Shown here: positions 9,034 through 18,267 of the stretch, one piece after another
How positions within the stretch are numbered: the stretch's first letter is position 1
Layout of the letters: the number at the start of each line of letters is the position of its first letter
Source: Salipiger sp. CCB-MM3
GTDB taxonomy: Bacteria > Pseudomonadota > Alphaproteobacteria > Rhodobacterales > Rhodobacteraceae
Length of the DNA: 64,000 nucleotides
Direction: 5' to 3'
Assembly: GCF_001687105.1 (NCBI RefSeq)
Contig: NZ_CP014596.1
Location: forward strand, 248,001 to 312,000
The notes under the pieces: generated by a model
What the model was told of the DNA's origin: nothing
Database searches by the model: none
What the model saw: the letters and a program-made list of their open reading frames with translations, nothing else
Position numbers and translations under genes: made by a program

Positions 9034-9789
9034 ATGACACGCTTCAAACCCTGCATGACCGCGATCGGCCTTGGGCTCGCCGCCGTCGCCGTCACCGGAG
9101 CGCCCGCCGCGGCGCAGGACTGGGAGTTCCGGATCACCCCCTATGTCTGGATGGCCGGTCTCGAGGGCGATCTCGGCACGATCCCGGGCTTTCCCGCACA
9201 GTCGGTTGACCTGTCGTTCGGCGATATCTGGGACGATCTCGAGTACGGGCTGTTTCTTTCGGGCACCGCGCGCAACGGCCCATGGGTGATCTACTTCGAC
9301 AGCTCCATCGTGCAGACGGACTCGACAGAGAAGATCGGCGGCCCGAATGTCGACAAGGTGAACATCAAGAGCGAGACCTCGACGCTGACGCTGGCCTTCG
9401 GCGGCACGGTCTCGCAGTCCTACACCCACAATCTCGATCTCTATGGGGGCTTCCGCTACTGGAACCTCAAGAACGACTACCGCGTCTACACGCCCAGCGG
9501 TCGTATCAAGCGGGAAACGGACGTCGACTGGACCGACCCGATTGTCGGCATAGCCGGGCGCTATGCGCTGAGCGACCGCTGGCAGGCCTTCGGCGCTGCC
9601 GACATTGGCGGCTTCGGCGTGGGGTCGGATTTCGAGTGGTCACTGATGGCGGGGGTCAGCTACGCCTTCGCCGAGGACTTCTCGCTCGCATTCGGCTGGC
9701 GGGTTCTTGATGTCGACTACGACGACGATGGCGTGGTCTATGACACCACCCAGTCCGGCCCGATCCTCGGCGTGACCTTCAGGTTCTGA
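9034..9789 (+). CDS. Outer-membrane beta-barrel protein
   Basis: A 251-residue protein with signal peptide (ends GAPAAAQ) and alternating hydrophobic/aromatic strands, ending in FRF, a C-terminal aromatic of the kind used for outer-membrane assembly. The start has an excellent GGGAGGAGG site. It resembles small OmpW/opacity-like barrels, with repeated YGGFRYWNL and GVSYAFAEDFSLAFGWR strands. It lies 67 bp downstream of the DUF1254 gene and is probably co-transcribed. No specific ligand can be suggested. Confidence 0.82.
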   Translation: MTRFKPCMTAIGLGLAAVAVTGAPAAAQDWEFRITPYVWMAGLEGDLGTIPGFPAQSVDLSFGDIWDDLEYGLFLSGTARNGPWVIYFDSSIVQTDSTEKIGGPNVDKVNIKSETSTLTLAFGGTVSQSYTHNLDLYGGFRYWNLKNDYRVYTPSGRIKRETDVDWTDPIVGIAGRYALSDRWQAFGAADIGGFGVGSDFEWSLMAGVSYAFAEDFSLAFGWRVLDVDYDDDGVVYDTTQSGPILGVTFRF

Positions 9790-9847
9790 CATCCACTGCG
9801 GCTCCGGGCGGTGGTCGTCCGGGGCTGATAACTCAAGGGAGGATGGT

Positions 9848-10123
9848 ATGCGGTATCTCTGTTTGACAGGCGCGCTCATCGCGGCGGCGCTCACCGGGGC
9901 CTGCACTGACAATCAGGCAATCAATGCGACCACTGGCGGGCTCGCCGGGGCTGCTATCGCGCATGAGGTCAGCGGCGGCAACAAGACCGCGGCGGCGCTC
10001 GGCGGCGCGGCCATCGGTACGGCCATCGGCGCCAACGTGCCCACCAGTTCCAGCGGCACCAAGCTCTGCAATTACTACAACCCGCAGACCGGCGCTTCCT
10101 ACAAGGCGGAATGCCCGAGATAA
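9848..10123 (+). CDS. Small glycine-zipper lipoprotein
   Basis: A 91-residue protein with a lipobox (LTGAC) and glycine-zipper segments (GGLAGAAIAHEVSGG and LGGAAIGTAIGA), resembling YMGG/OmpA-linker-type lipoproteins. GGGAGG precedes the ATG. It is last in the rightward envelope cluster starting at 7908. The C-terminal part has a NYYNPQTGASY element and two cysteines. The function is unknown. Confidence 0.8.
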   Translation: MRYLCLTGALIAAALTGACTDNQAINATTGGLAGAAIAHEVSGGNKTAAALGGAAIGTAIGANVPTSSSGTKLCNYYNPQTGASYKAECPR

Positions 10124-10586
10124 CGGGCGACGTGCAGATATCTGACTTCCAGCGGAGGGCGTTCGGCAAGGCGCCACTTCCCTCTCGGCACGGCACTTTC
10201 ACATCGGGCCGCCCGACCTGCGCGACACGCCGGACGGTTTTCGGCAACCGAGAGGAGAGACAGGAAACCCGCATCACTCTGGAGCCCGCCTATCGCTTCA
10301 CCCACGGTGAAGAGGTCACCTCGGCGACCGGGGCGCCCGACATTCTTGGGGTGCCTGAGGGGCAGGCTTCGTACGACGGTTTACAGGCGGGCAGGCGACG
10401 GCAGATGCGGCGCTCGATCTCATCACAACATTCGCGCAGGCAGAGCTGCCCGAGCAGTTCCTCGACGACTACAAGGCCAAGACCGACGTGATGCTTAAAT
10501 ACGAGTATGCCCGCGAGGCGCTGAAACAACCGGGTAGGAACGCGCCGACGGCGCGCCGATCTGCTAAACGCCGTGTGCTGAACCGG
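10124..10586 (+). pseudogene. Possible degraded coding remnant
   Basis: No intact gene is seen. Two stretches in different plus-strand frames look protein-like: ITLEPAYRFTHGEEVTS...ILGVPEGQASYDG (about 10272-10390) and then ADAALDLITTFAQAELPEQF...LKYEYAREALKQ (about 10403-10525). A frameshift near 10390 would join them into one helical reading frame with no start codon or signal. I do not recognise the parent family, so this is a low-confidence remnant. Confidence 0.3.
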
Positions 10587-12152
10587 TCAGGGCCGAGGCG
10601 GCAGAACGCCCCGCTCTTGCAGAAGCTGCAGCAAAGCGACGAGCGTGGTCGCGCTCAGATCGACCGATCCTTCGAGGCCGAAACCGAGCCCGCCGTCGCC
10701 CATTTCCATCGGCTCCCCTGACCGGAACTGCGGGTCGAGCACGCGTAGCTCGGCGGGCAACTCTGGGCAGAGCGGCCGGTCCTGCAAGAGGTGGTCGACG
10801 GCATCGATGAAGAGCATGCGGGCCGCCTCGCTCCGCGCGCCTTGTCGCCCTTCGGCCACCATCGGGAGCGGAGGGTCGCGGGCAAGCTCGGCAAGGTGAA
10901 AGACCAAGCAGTTCTCGACCACAGAGGCGGAGACCTCTGCGCGCACATCCACCTGTTCAGAGCGCTCAAGTTCGCCGCGCTGCCATGCGCTGTCACCTGT
11001 GCGTTCGCAGGTGTAGTTGCGCGCATCCAGCCGCGCGAGAGCGACGAGGTTGGTGCCTTGCGCGATGGTCTCGATGCTCTGAACCTCGACGCGGGCGCGG
11101 CAGTCGTCGACCAGAAGCGCGCCCTTCCCCATCTCGGGCAGGCGCTGCTGCAACTCGCGCAGGTCAAGCTTCACATCGACGCTAATGCGGGTCGAGGATG
11201 CCGGAGCCATGGTAACATCGAGACGATAGGGCACCGGGGGCACGGCGGTGGTCAGGTCTTCCTCGAAACGGAACGACACCGCCGCTTCCGGCAGTTGCGG
11301 CAAACCCTCGCCCGCCTTCGGCAGGAAGCCCTTGGCTTGCCACAGCCGGAGGAGCCCAACCAGCCGCGCGGCATCCGTGGCGACCGTTCCCTCGAGCGCC
11401 GCCCCTATGCCTCCGTCGCCGATCTCGACAGCGCTGCCGCTGGAGAAATCCGGCGCCAGCAGCGCCAGCGCGTCGGGCATCTCTGGGCAGACAGGTGCCT
11501 CGCGCAGCGCCTCGTTGCTCTCCTTGAGGATGGCCAGGCGCACCTTTTCGGTGATGCCGAAGAGGTTTCCGAGCCCGCCGATGACTCCGCGCGGAGCGAG
11601 CGTGAGATCGCGGAGGTCGAATCCGACGCATTCACCCACAAGTCCGGCGCTGACCAGCGCGTCAAAATCCACCGCCTGCGTCCACAGATGCGCCCCGCGC
11701 GCCTCACTGGCAGTCCCTCGGCCCTTGCAGCGGTAGAGCTCTGCCCGGACCCGGCCCCGTGCGCGAACCGCATCCCCTTCGGCCTGCGCGCTGGTCAGCC
11801 CGACCGTGAGGCCAAGACCGCAATCCGGCTCGAACCGCTTCGAGAGCAGCGACGGAAGAATGCGCTGTATCTCCCGCAGGTCCACCGCGGCCCTTACCCC
11901 GAGCGTCGTGGCACTCTGCGGAGCGAAACCGAGATAGACATCGAGCGGCAGCGGACGGCCCGTCGCGTCGATGCTTTGGGAAATACCCAGCATGACATCC
12001 GCGGAATAGAGAGTCCTCGGAAATGGTCCACCGGACACCGGCTGCACGGCTGGCACCGTGATTTCGCCCTCCGCGCAGCTCGCCAGCCCCATGCCAATCG
12101 CGAAAACCGTCACCCGCCAAGCACGCGCAAAAGTGGTCGCAGAGTTCCTCAT
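10587..12152 (-). CDS. Lipoprotein with two tandem homologous halves, unknown function
   Basis: A 521-residue protein with a signal peptide and lipobox (GLASCAEG). Two repeats are obvious: DLREIQRILPSLL...CGLGLTV...VGECVGFDLRDL in the first half matches DLRELQQRLPEMG...CRARVEV...VENCLVFHLAEL in the second, and CPEMPDALALLAPDF...IGDGGIGAALEG matches CPELPAELRVLDPQF...MGDGGLGFGLEG. Paired cysteines recur in each half and probably form disulfides. It is convergent with the envelope cluster on its left. I do not recognise the family. A duplicated periplasmic domain anchored to a membrane is as far as the sequence goes. Confidence 0.75.
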   Translation of the reverse strand: MRNSATTFARAWRVTVFAIGMGLASCAEGEITVPAVQPVSGGPFPRTLYSADVMLGISQSIDATGRPLPLDVYLGFAPQSATTLGVRAAVDLREIQRILPSLLSKRFEPDCGLGLTVGLTSAQAEGDAVRARGRVRAELYRCKGRGTASEARGAHLWTQAVDFDALVSAGLVGECVGFDLRDLTLAPRGVIGGLGNLFGITEKVRLAILKESNEALREAPVCPEMPDALALLAPDFSSGSAVEIGDGGIGAALEGTVATDAARLVGLLRLWQAKGFLPKAGEGLPQLPEAAVSFRFEEDLTTAVPPVPYRLDVTMAPASSTRISVDVKLDLRELQQRLPEMGKGALLVDDCRARVEVQSIETIAQGTNLVALARLDARNYTCERTGDSAWQRGELERSEQVDVRAEVSASVVENCLVFHLAELARDPPLPMVAEGRQGARSEAARMLFIDAVDHLLQDRPLCPELPAELRVLDPQFRSGEPMEMGDGGLGFGLEGSVDLSATTLVALLQLLQERGVLPPRP

Positions 12153-12735
12153 CAGCCCGTCCCTCTCGGATGGCAGGAGCTATTTTTGCAGAGCCACATG
12201 ATTGCACCGCAGAGCTTCACACAGCCAAGGTAACCGTTACGTGGATTTGCGGGCACCCAGTTTTGAGCAACGGCAGGACCAATATGCCATTGAAGGGACG
12301 AGAGGCGCAGCGCCTCGACCCCGCGACGCCAGCCGCGTACGCACCCGATGGCGTTGCGGGCTCGTGTCAGGCTCTTGAGATCATCACTTCACGCAGAGCG
12401 TTCTCGGCAACAGGGCAGACGCACCTGACCGCGTATTCCCGAACTGACGGTCGTCGCATGTGTAGAACAAAAGCGTACACGTGCAGCGAATGTCCTGTGT
12501 GGATGGCTCCCGCATAGCAAGTCGTAAATGATCTCGTGTACCTTTTCAGAAGCGGTCTTGTGTCCGGCCTGTTTGCGCGGTTCACACCGCTGGCCCTGAT
12601 GGGATCCGCAGGTCAGGTTCCTATCTGGAAAGCGGGCAATTGCGCCCTGGACATTCGGCGGAGCGTCCTGATCGTTGCGGCTGAAGGGTACACCATCACA
12701 TCGTCGGTCTTGCTATCTCGCTGTTTCGGTATGTC
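12153..12735. other. No gene seen
   Basis: A 580-bp spacer between the duplicated lipoprotein and the IS110 transposase. It contains only short frames without start signals. Its right part is likely to include the IS110 right end, which cannot be fixed because this family lacks terminal inverted repeats. Confidence 0.4.
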
Positions 12736-13755
12736 TCAGGCTGTGTGAGGGCGGTAGGGTTCGTTTCTGGTCAGCACCGCCCACATGATCCGCGCCGTCT
12801 TGTTCGCCATGGCGACAGTCGCGAGCCGGGCCGGTTTTCTCTGCAACAGCTTCGTCAGCCAGGGATCGGCACGCTCGGGATGATTGGTGACCTGCCGCAC
12901 ACGCGATGTCATCCCGACGACGATAAGCTGGCGCAGGTACCGATCGCCCATCTTCGTGATCTTTCCCAGCCGCTCTTTGCCACCGCTGGAGTGGTTGCGC
13001 GGTGTCAGACCAAGCCACGCCGCAAATTCCCGACCACTCTTGAACTGGTGACCCGACCCGATCGTGGCGGCCACGGCCGAGGCGGTCACTGGTCCGACGC
13101 CGGGAATGGTCTGCAGGAGTTGCGCTTGGCGGCTGAGACGAGCCTGGATACGCATGGTGATCTCGTACCAGCGAAGGCGGTTGTGCAGTTCGACCAGCTG
13201 ACGGCTGAGAACCCGCAGAACGTCTTGGGCGAGCTCGGGGAACCCGGACTGCTTGCCCTCGATGATCCCTTTCGCAAAATCGATAGCCCGCGTGACGCCC
13301 CGGGCGATGGCAACCCCGAATTCCGCGGCCAAGCTTCGGAGCATGTTGATCAACCGGGTGCGCTGTCGAACCACGAAGTCCCGTGCGCGGTGCAAGGAGA
13401 GAAGCGCCTGCTGGTCCTCGGACTTGATCTCGACAAAACGCATCGTCGGTCGCGTCACGGCCTCGCAAATGGCTTCTGCATCGACCGCGTCGGACTTACC
13501 CCGTTTCACGTAAGGTTTGACGTACATCGGCGGCATCAGCCGGACAGTATGACCGAGCTTCGTAAGCTCGCGGCCCCAGTGGTGGCTCGATGCGCAGGCT
13601 TCGATGCCGATGAGGCAGGGCGACAGTCGCTCGAAGAACGCCAGCACCTGCGCCCGACGCAAAGGCCGATTGAAAGCGACCTCTCCGGTCTGGGAAACTC
13701 CGTGGACATGAAAGATGTTCTTGGCGAGGTCGAGGCCGACAGTGGTAACTTGCAT
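12736..13755 (-). CDS. IS110-family transposase (DEDD)
   Basis: A 339-residue enzyme with the N-terminal RuvC-like DEDD domain (TVGLDLAKNIFHVHG near residue 4; SDAVDAEAICEA in the middle) and the C-terminal IS116/IS110/IS902 domain (TIPGVGPVTASAVAATIGSG ... WLGLTPRNHSSGGKERLG). The ATG at 13755 follows AGAGGAG. It looks intact. Recombination in this family is guided by a structured RNA encoded in the element end next to the transposase start, so the DNA at about 13756-13950 is the likely source of such an RNA. Confidence 0.92.
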   Translation of the reverse strand: MQVTTVGLDLAKNIFHVHGVSQTGEVAFNRPLRRAQVLAFFERLSPCLIGIEACASSHHWGRELTKLGHTVRLMPPMYVKPYVKRGKSDAVDAEAICEAVTRPTMRFVEIKSEDQQALLSLHRARDFVVRQRTRLINMLRSLAAEFGVAIARGVTRAIDFAKGIIEGKQSGFPELAQDVLRVLSRQLVELHNRLRWYEITMRIQARLSRQAQLLQTIPGVGPVTASAVAATIGSGHQFKSGREFAAWLGLTPRNHSSGGKERLGKITKMGDRYLRQLIVVGMTSRVRQVTNHPERADPWLTKLLQRKPARLATVAMANKTARIMWAVLTRNEPYRPHTA

Positions 13756-13950
13756 GGGGTGGCTCCTCTCAGTTGCAGATTCTGACACCTGCAGTATGGC
13801 GCATTGCGACGCCGGGAGCGGGAGCCATCCACCCCATCTTGAAGGTCCACAAAGTGTGAGTTTGCCGGTGCCTTGGCTTCGCAACCGAAGCGAATGGCCG
13901 CCTCATACTGGAAGCGAAACGCCTGTCCAATGCGAGTTCTCCGCCTGGGC
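13756..13950 (-). ncRNA. Candidate IS110 left-end region (possible bridge/seek RNA source)
   Basis: This is the noncoding DNA directly upstream of the IS110 transposase, where members of the family encode the RNA that pairs with donor and target DNA. I see no open reading frame on the coding strand and several short complementary segments, but I cannot fold it here. The placement rests on family knowledge rather than a recognised structure, and the outer border is a guess. Confidence 0.35.
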
Positions 13951-14150
13951 GAAGCGGCTACCGGGAGGGCTGATGCAATACACCCGCTCCCGGCCAGCTG
14001 AGTCGTATCGGTGCTGCCAACGCTTGGCTCCCTGTCATTCTTGGCCGAGTGGTTTCTGACCGAAGTTCTGGCGGGTTTCGGTTGCTACAGTAATCTTCTG
14101 CCAAGACATGGGGTCCGGCCTTCAAGGCGATGTCGGGCGATCCGCAGACG

Positions 14151-14690
14151 TCAGTCTATCGGCATCATCAGATGGGCATAGGGTGTCCCCGGCCACATGA
14201 CCCAAGGCTCACCTGCGTCCTCGGGAACCTCCGTCGGGTAGCTGTCGAGCAGCGGCTTGGCACCCGAGCCGAGAAGCATCACGTGAGGCCCGGTGACGAC
14301 CCAGTTGTTGTCTGCCGCCTCGCTCTCGGCATAGGGGTCTGTATTGCTTGCGCCCTCATCGCCCAGCAGCATGTAGACAAAGCCGAGCGTGTCCGGCGGG
14401 TCCTCATTCATCATCCACGCTTGGAGAAAGCTCATCGCCCCTCCGTCCGCGCACATCGGGTTGGTGCCGGGATACATGCAGGTCCAGCCGTTGGTGCCTT
14501 CTCGAAGCACCTGCATTTCGCCGCTTTCAGTGGGGCTCAGAAGGGTTGAATTCGCGAGCACCGCGGCTGGCGCGACGCCATCGAGCCGGTCCATCAAGCT
14601 TTCAACGGTGACTTCGGTGGTCTGACCCAGAGCCGAAGATGCGAGCAGAGCGAAGGCCCCTGCGGTCGCGTAGAGTTTCGGGCAAGTCAT
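14151..14690 (-). CDS. Secreted protein of unknown function
   Basis: A 179-residue protein with a signal peptide (ends ASSALGQ); GGAGG precedes the ATG. Conserved-looking features are a Cys pair (GWTCMYPGTNPMCADGGAM), SNTDPYAESEAADNNWVVTGPH and a C-terminal WPGTPYAHLMMPI. I recall this pattern from uncharacterised periplasmic proteins of many proteobacteria, with no assigned activity. It stands alone between the IS110 element and the VOC/LysR pair. Confidence 0.7.
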   Translation of the reverse strand: MTCPKLYATAGAFALLASSALGQTTEVTVESLMDRLDGVAPAAVLANSTLLSPTESGEMQVLREGTNGWTCMYPGTNPMCADGGAMSFLQAWMMNEDPPDTLGFVYMLLGDEGASNTDPYAESEAADNNWVVTGPHVMLLGSGAKPLLDSYPTEVPEDAGEPWVMWPGTPYAHLMMPID

Positions 14691-15041
14691 GGTAGCGTCC
14701 TCCTCCTCAGGTTCACGCTATCGCCGCCCGGGCCTCGACCGCGCGACGGCGGTAGTGCCGTTATCATACGCCTATCCACTTGGGGAGACAAAACATTCGT
14801 CGTTGCGACCCTGCATTGAAGGCGGCGAAATGGGTTGCTCGCAATGGTTGCGTGCCTCCGATGCCTCGACAGCGTAATGCCGAAGTAGGCGGGCATCAGA
14901 GATGCGGGTTCCGAAAGGAACCAAAGTCGCACGCCTCATGCGTGGAACGATAAGCGGGAACCTTGGAGAACTTTGCGTGCCGCTGCTCGACGCGGAGCTT
15001 TTCAGGCCGACGCGGCGAGCTTTCTTGCGGCGGCCCATGGC

Positions 15042-15539
15042 TTAGGCGTAGGCGCCCGCGGAATAGGTCAACTCATAGCTGTGGCTGTAAAGTTCGAAGA
15101 TGTTCCCGAAGGGGTCTTCGACGTAAACCATGCGATAGGGTTTCTCGCCGGGAAAGTATTCGCGCACGGGCATTCTCTGCTTGCCGCCTGCGGCGATGAT
15201 CTTCTCGAGAAGTCCTTCGAGATCGGGGTCTTGAATCGCGAAATGGAAGGTTCCGTGGCGGCGGAAGGCGAAGTTGTCTTCCGGGGCATGGTTTCCCGCG
15301 AACTCGAAAAGTTCGATGCCGATGCCGTCCGCTGTCGAAAGATGCGCGATCCGAAGGTGCTTCCAGCCGGGGCCGAAGACATCCGTACACATCACGCCGA
15401 TCGCGCTGTCGTCCTCGACGATTTCGCTTGGTTGCATGAGCTCGTAAAAGCCCATGACTTCTGAATAGAATTTTACGGCCGCGTCGAGGTCCGGGACGGA
15501 AAGGCCGATGTGAGAAAAGCTGCGGGGTGTCGTGGTCAT
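15042..15539 (-). CDS. VOC-family (glyoxalase/dioxygenase-fold) protein
   Basis: A 165-residue protein with two beta-alpha-beta-beta-beta modules. HIGLSVPDLDAAVKFYSEVMGF starts the first, and FHFAIQDPDLEGL...VYVEDPFGNIFELYSHSYE forms the second, with the His and Glu that usually ligate a metal. The start at 15539 follows CAGGAG. It is divergent from a LysR regulator, with a perfect inverted repeat between them, so it is probably that regulator's target. VOC proteins include lyases, dioxygenases and antibiotic-binding proteins; which one this is cannot be decided. Confidence 0.82.
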   Translation of the reverse strand: MTTTPRSFSHIGLSVPDLDAAVKFYSEVMGFYELMQPSEIVEDDSAIGVMCTDVFGPGWKHLRIAHLSTADGIGIELFEFAGNHAPEDNFAFRRHGTFHFAIQDPDLEGLLEKIIAAGGKQRMPVREYFPGEKPYRMVYVEDPFGNIFELYSHSYELTYSAGAYA

Positions 15540-15597
15540 GTCGATCTCCTGTCGTTTGAGGCTGCGGGAGATGTAGACAGTCAGTCTCAATGTATGA

Positions 15598-15617
15598 AAT
15601 TATCATATTTGATAATT
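15598..15617. promoter_or_regulatory. LysR-type operator: AATTATCA-TATT-TGATAATT
   Basis: A perfect inverted repeat with eight-base arms and a four-base centre that fits the T-N11-A pattern of LysR-type regulator sites. It sits in the 102-bp gap between the divergent VOC gene (start 15539) and the LysR gene (start 15642), 25 bp before the latter. Confidence 0.65.
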
Positions 15618-15641
15618 GTCCAAACAATACGTTATGAAGAG

Positions 15642-16529
15642 ATGCTCAACGCCACGTGGATCGAGACCTTCACCGTCCTCGCCGAAGAGGGGCATTTCAC
15701 CCGCGCTGCGGAGCGGCTGAACATGACTCAGCCCGGCGTGTCGCAGCATTTGCGCAAGCTCGAGCAGCAACTCGGGCAGGCGTTGATCGCGCAGGATGGC
15801 AAGAGTTTCACGCTGACCCCGGCAGGAGAGACGGTCCGCGATCTGGGCCTGTCACGGCGTGCCGAGGAACGGGCGTTGCGCGAAGCCATCACATGCGATG
15901 ACCCGGATGTGGGAGAACTTCGGATCGCCTGTTCGGGAAGCTTTGCGATGCTCTTCTATCCGCGTGCCATTGAGATGATGCGCGATGCCCCCGGCCTCGC
16001 GATCCATGTCGAGGCGGCGCCGCAGGCCCGGATCCTGTCGGGCGTGCTTGACGGGCGCTTCGACCTTGGCGTGATCGGGGAGGACTCCCGCCACCCACGC
16101 ATCGAGGCGCAACACATTGGGCGCGAGGAGCTGTGTCTCGTGCTGCCCAAGGCTGTTGGCGGGCAGGTCGACTTCGAGGGACTCGAAACGCTGGGTCTCG
16201 TCGCGCATCCGGATGTCCATCGCTACGCCGATGACCTGTTTCCCGCAAATTTTCCCGGTTCCTTCACCGGTGCCGACAGGCTGAGGGTGCGCAGCTACGT
16301 CAACCAGATTGGCCAGATCCCGGCTCCCGTCGCAGAAGGCGTGGGTTACACGCTACTGCCGCGCAGCGGACTCGCAGCATTCCCACTTGCCGACCGCGTG
16401 GTTATCGCGCGGCTGCCCGCGCCGCAATACCAGGAGTTGTGGTCCATATCCCGGCGCGGTCGCACAGCAAGTGCGCGCCTCAAACGGATCCTGGGGCTCA
16501 TCGAGGATCTCGCGGCCACACTGGACTGA
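15642..16529 (+). CDS. LysR-family transcriptional regulator
   Basis: A 295-residue protein with an N-terminal winged helix-turn-helix (FTVLAEEGHFTRAAERLNMTQPGVSQHLRKLEQ, split here only by family convention at residues 8-40) and a C-terminal periplasmic-binding-like effector domain (GELRIACSGSFAMLFYPRAI onward). The length is normal. I take the ATG at 15642 because it begins exactly at the family N-terminus (MLNATWIETF). It lies divergent from the VOC gene and shares the palindromic operator with it, which suggests autoregulation and control of that gene. The inducer is unknown. Confidence 0.88.
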   Translation: MLNATWIETFTVLAEEGHFTRAAERLNMTQPGVSQHLRKLEQQLGQALIAQDGKSFTLTPAGETVRDLGLSRRAEERALREAITCDDPDVGELRIACSGSFAMLFYPRAIEMMRDAPGLAIHVEAAPQARILSGVLDGRFDLGVIGEDSRHPRIEAQHIGREELCLVLPKAVGGQVDFEGLETLGLVAHPDVHRYADDLFPANFPGSFTGADRLRVRSYVNQIGQIPAPVAEGVGYTLLPRSGLAAFPLADRVVIARLPAPQYQELWSISRRGRTASARLKRILGLIEDLAATLD

Positions 16530-16559
16530 GACGAGAGACGATTGTCGGCGAAAGGTGAG

Positions 16560-16586
16560 GAGCAGCCCGACGGATCGGGGCTGCTC
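16560..16586. terminator. Hairpin between convergent genes
   Basis: GAGCAGCCC and GGGCTGCTC form a perfect nine-base stem around a nine-base loop, followed by ATTATAG. It sits between the converging ends of the LysR gene (16529) and the Gly/Asn-rich protein gene (16641) and probably acts as a bidirectional terminator. Confidence 0.6.
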
Positions 16587-16640
16587 ATTATAGCGAAGGA
16601 TGGGCGTGTCTCCGTCCCAATCCACAGGGTTCCAGAGGTC

Positions 16641-17729
16641 TTACAAGACAGCCCGCGCAATACGAAGCATCTGAAGCAGTTCGTATTCCGAGTCTTTCAA
16701 CTCGACGATCTGGCCGTTCAGAACCGCATAATTGCTGCCAGTATCCAGCTGCGGCAGACGATAGAGGTCGATCATTTCACGCTGTGTCAGGGCTGCGGTG
16801 GGTGCGATGCGGGGACCGTCCGACAGGTCTCTCACCTGTGCCAGTTGGTTCACCAAGAGCAACGACCGGTAGTCGTCGTCATCAAGGAGCACTGGCATGC
16901 CGTCGATCAGAGCATACCGCCGACCATTCGGAGCGGGCTCGAGATCGAAGAGGGTCGCGATCTGGTCCGACTGAAGCAACAGATATTCGGGATCCGGCTC
17001 AACATCGAAATCGGAATCGAGCCAGTCCTTTCGACGCTCGAGCCAAAGATCATCGTACCGGTCTTCGTCGTAGGATGCCCAGTCGTTGTAGGTTACGCCA
17101 TTCTTGGCCAAGCCAGGCGGCACACAGGGCGGATCCTTCTTGGCAAGGCCTGGGGGGCAATTGCGGTATGTGATCAGCTCATCTTCGGGAATGTCTGACA
17201 CAAGCATCTGCGGCGTCGCCAACGCCAGCGCCGTGGCACCCAGAACACGCGTCATATCACGTCCATCGGGTGCCGGCGTCGAAACGAGGCGGCGAACGGC
17301 GCTTTCGCGCTCCGCTTCGGAAAAGCCGCGACGGGCCTTTGCGCCATTGCCATTACCAGCGGCCTCCTGCGCGACTTCCTGGCCTTTTGCCTTGGCCTTC
17401 GCGCCATCTGCGTGTTCGGGCTTGCCGTTGCCGTTGCCGTTGCCAGCCTGAGCATGTCCTTTGCCCGGCTTCGCGGAGCCATTGCCCGAGTGGCTGTTAC
17501 CCTTCCCCGGATTGCCCTTCCCGCCGTTGCCGTGCCCCTTTTTGATCAGCTTATTGCCGTTGCTGCCGTTCCCATTCCCGTTCCCGTTGCCATTGTTGCC
17601 TTTGGCAAGCCAGAGGTGCTGCGCGCTGACTGTCTCAGCGAAGCCGCGCTCGGCGTGGAATGGGGCCGCGGTCAGGGATGTAGAGGACAGTGCAAGCGCC
17701 AAGGCGCTGCCGATTAGTAATTTACTCAT
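16641..17729 (-). CDS. Secreted Gly/Asn-rich protein with PPGLAK motifs
   Basis: A 362-residue exported protein. After a signal peptide (MSKLLIGSALALALSSTSLTA) comes a low-complexity Gly/Asn/Lys region (residues about 44-135, many GNGN units), then the element NCPPGLAKKDPPCVPPGLAK, and then an acidic C-terminal half with repeated YALIDGMPVLLDDDDY / YAVLNGQIVELKDSEY segments. I choose the ATG at 17729 over the one at 17753 because AAAGGAAAGG precedes it and it begins the signal peptide. Proteins with a GN-rich stretch plus PPGLAK motifs occur in Rhodobacterales periplasms. The function is not known. Confidence 0.75.
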   Translation of the reverse strand: MSKLLIGSALALALSSTSLTAAPFHAERGFAETVSAQHLWLAKGNNGNGNGNGNGSNGNKLIKKGHGNGGKGNPGKGNSHSGNGSAKPGKGHAQAGNGNGNGKPEHADGAKAKAKGQEVAQEAAGNGNGAKARRGFSEAERESAVRRLVSTPAPDGRDMTRVLGATALALATPQMLVSDIPEDELITYRNCPPGLAKKDPPCVPPGLAKNGVTYNDWASYDEDRYDDLWLERRKDWLDSDFDVEPDPEYLLLQSDQIATLFDLEPAPNGRRYALIDGMPVLLDDDDYRSLLLVNQLAQVRDLSDGPRIAPTAALTQREMIDLYRLPQLDTGSNYAVLNGQIVELKDSEYELLQMLRIARAVL

Positions 17730-18267
17730 GTCAAACGCCTTTCCTTTGGGCATTTAACGCGACAAGCGGGCAAGCCGTTCCTTGCAGTCGGTTGCCATCG
17801 GAATCGAGAGGCCCTTTCGTCTCAAGGTTCTTGAAGGCGCGCGACGCATGAGCCATCGGCAGCAAAGATTCGGGCCCCTTCAACCTTCTCATGGAAACCT
17901 ATCGGCGCGCCGGTATCACCATCGGACTGCGGGGAGCCAGTTTCCGACCTTTAGGCAAAGGGGCAACAAGCGCAGCGTGCTTGATCCGATAACGGGCGTC
18001 AGGTGATCCTCTTGCGCCGCGGCTCAGACCGGCCAACTGGATTGGCTTGTAGGTGAATGAGCCTTAGGCTTCGCGCGTAGTGGGCCAGTCGCACACAAGG
18101 TGAGGGAACGCCGGACCGATACCGTTGCGCGACAGACAAGACATCTCGACGAGGTCCAGTTGTAGTGGTCGAGGTGCAGTGACAACGAAGTCCTCAAAAG
18201 ATGCCGCTGGCTGTATTGTGGTGAACGGCGGCAAAGTCCGCACCACTGTCGCCCCATGCTCTCTGGG
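17730..18267. other. No gene seen
   Basis: A 540-bp noncoding stretch between the Gly/Asn-rich gene and an IS3-end remnant. Short open frames lack start signals or recognisable content. Confidence 0.4.

Noticed and set aside
12751-12767. Third att-like copy (GAGGGCGGTAGGGTTCG) resembling the tRNA end
   Set aside because: It shares only the GGGCGGTAGG core, is part of the IS110 transposase coding sequence and lacks the rest of the 20-bp repeat.
12745-13785. A 346-codon plus-strand open frame over the IS110 element
   Set aside because: It is the antisense shadow of the IS110 transposase, which has both conserved domains and a ribosome site.
17360-17600. Tandem DNA repeat or CRISPR-like array
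   Set aside because: The short repeats encode the Gly/Asn-rich segment of a secreted protein in one intact frame. There are no spacers or cas genes anywhere in the window.
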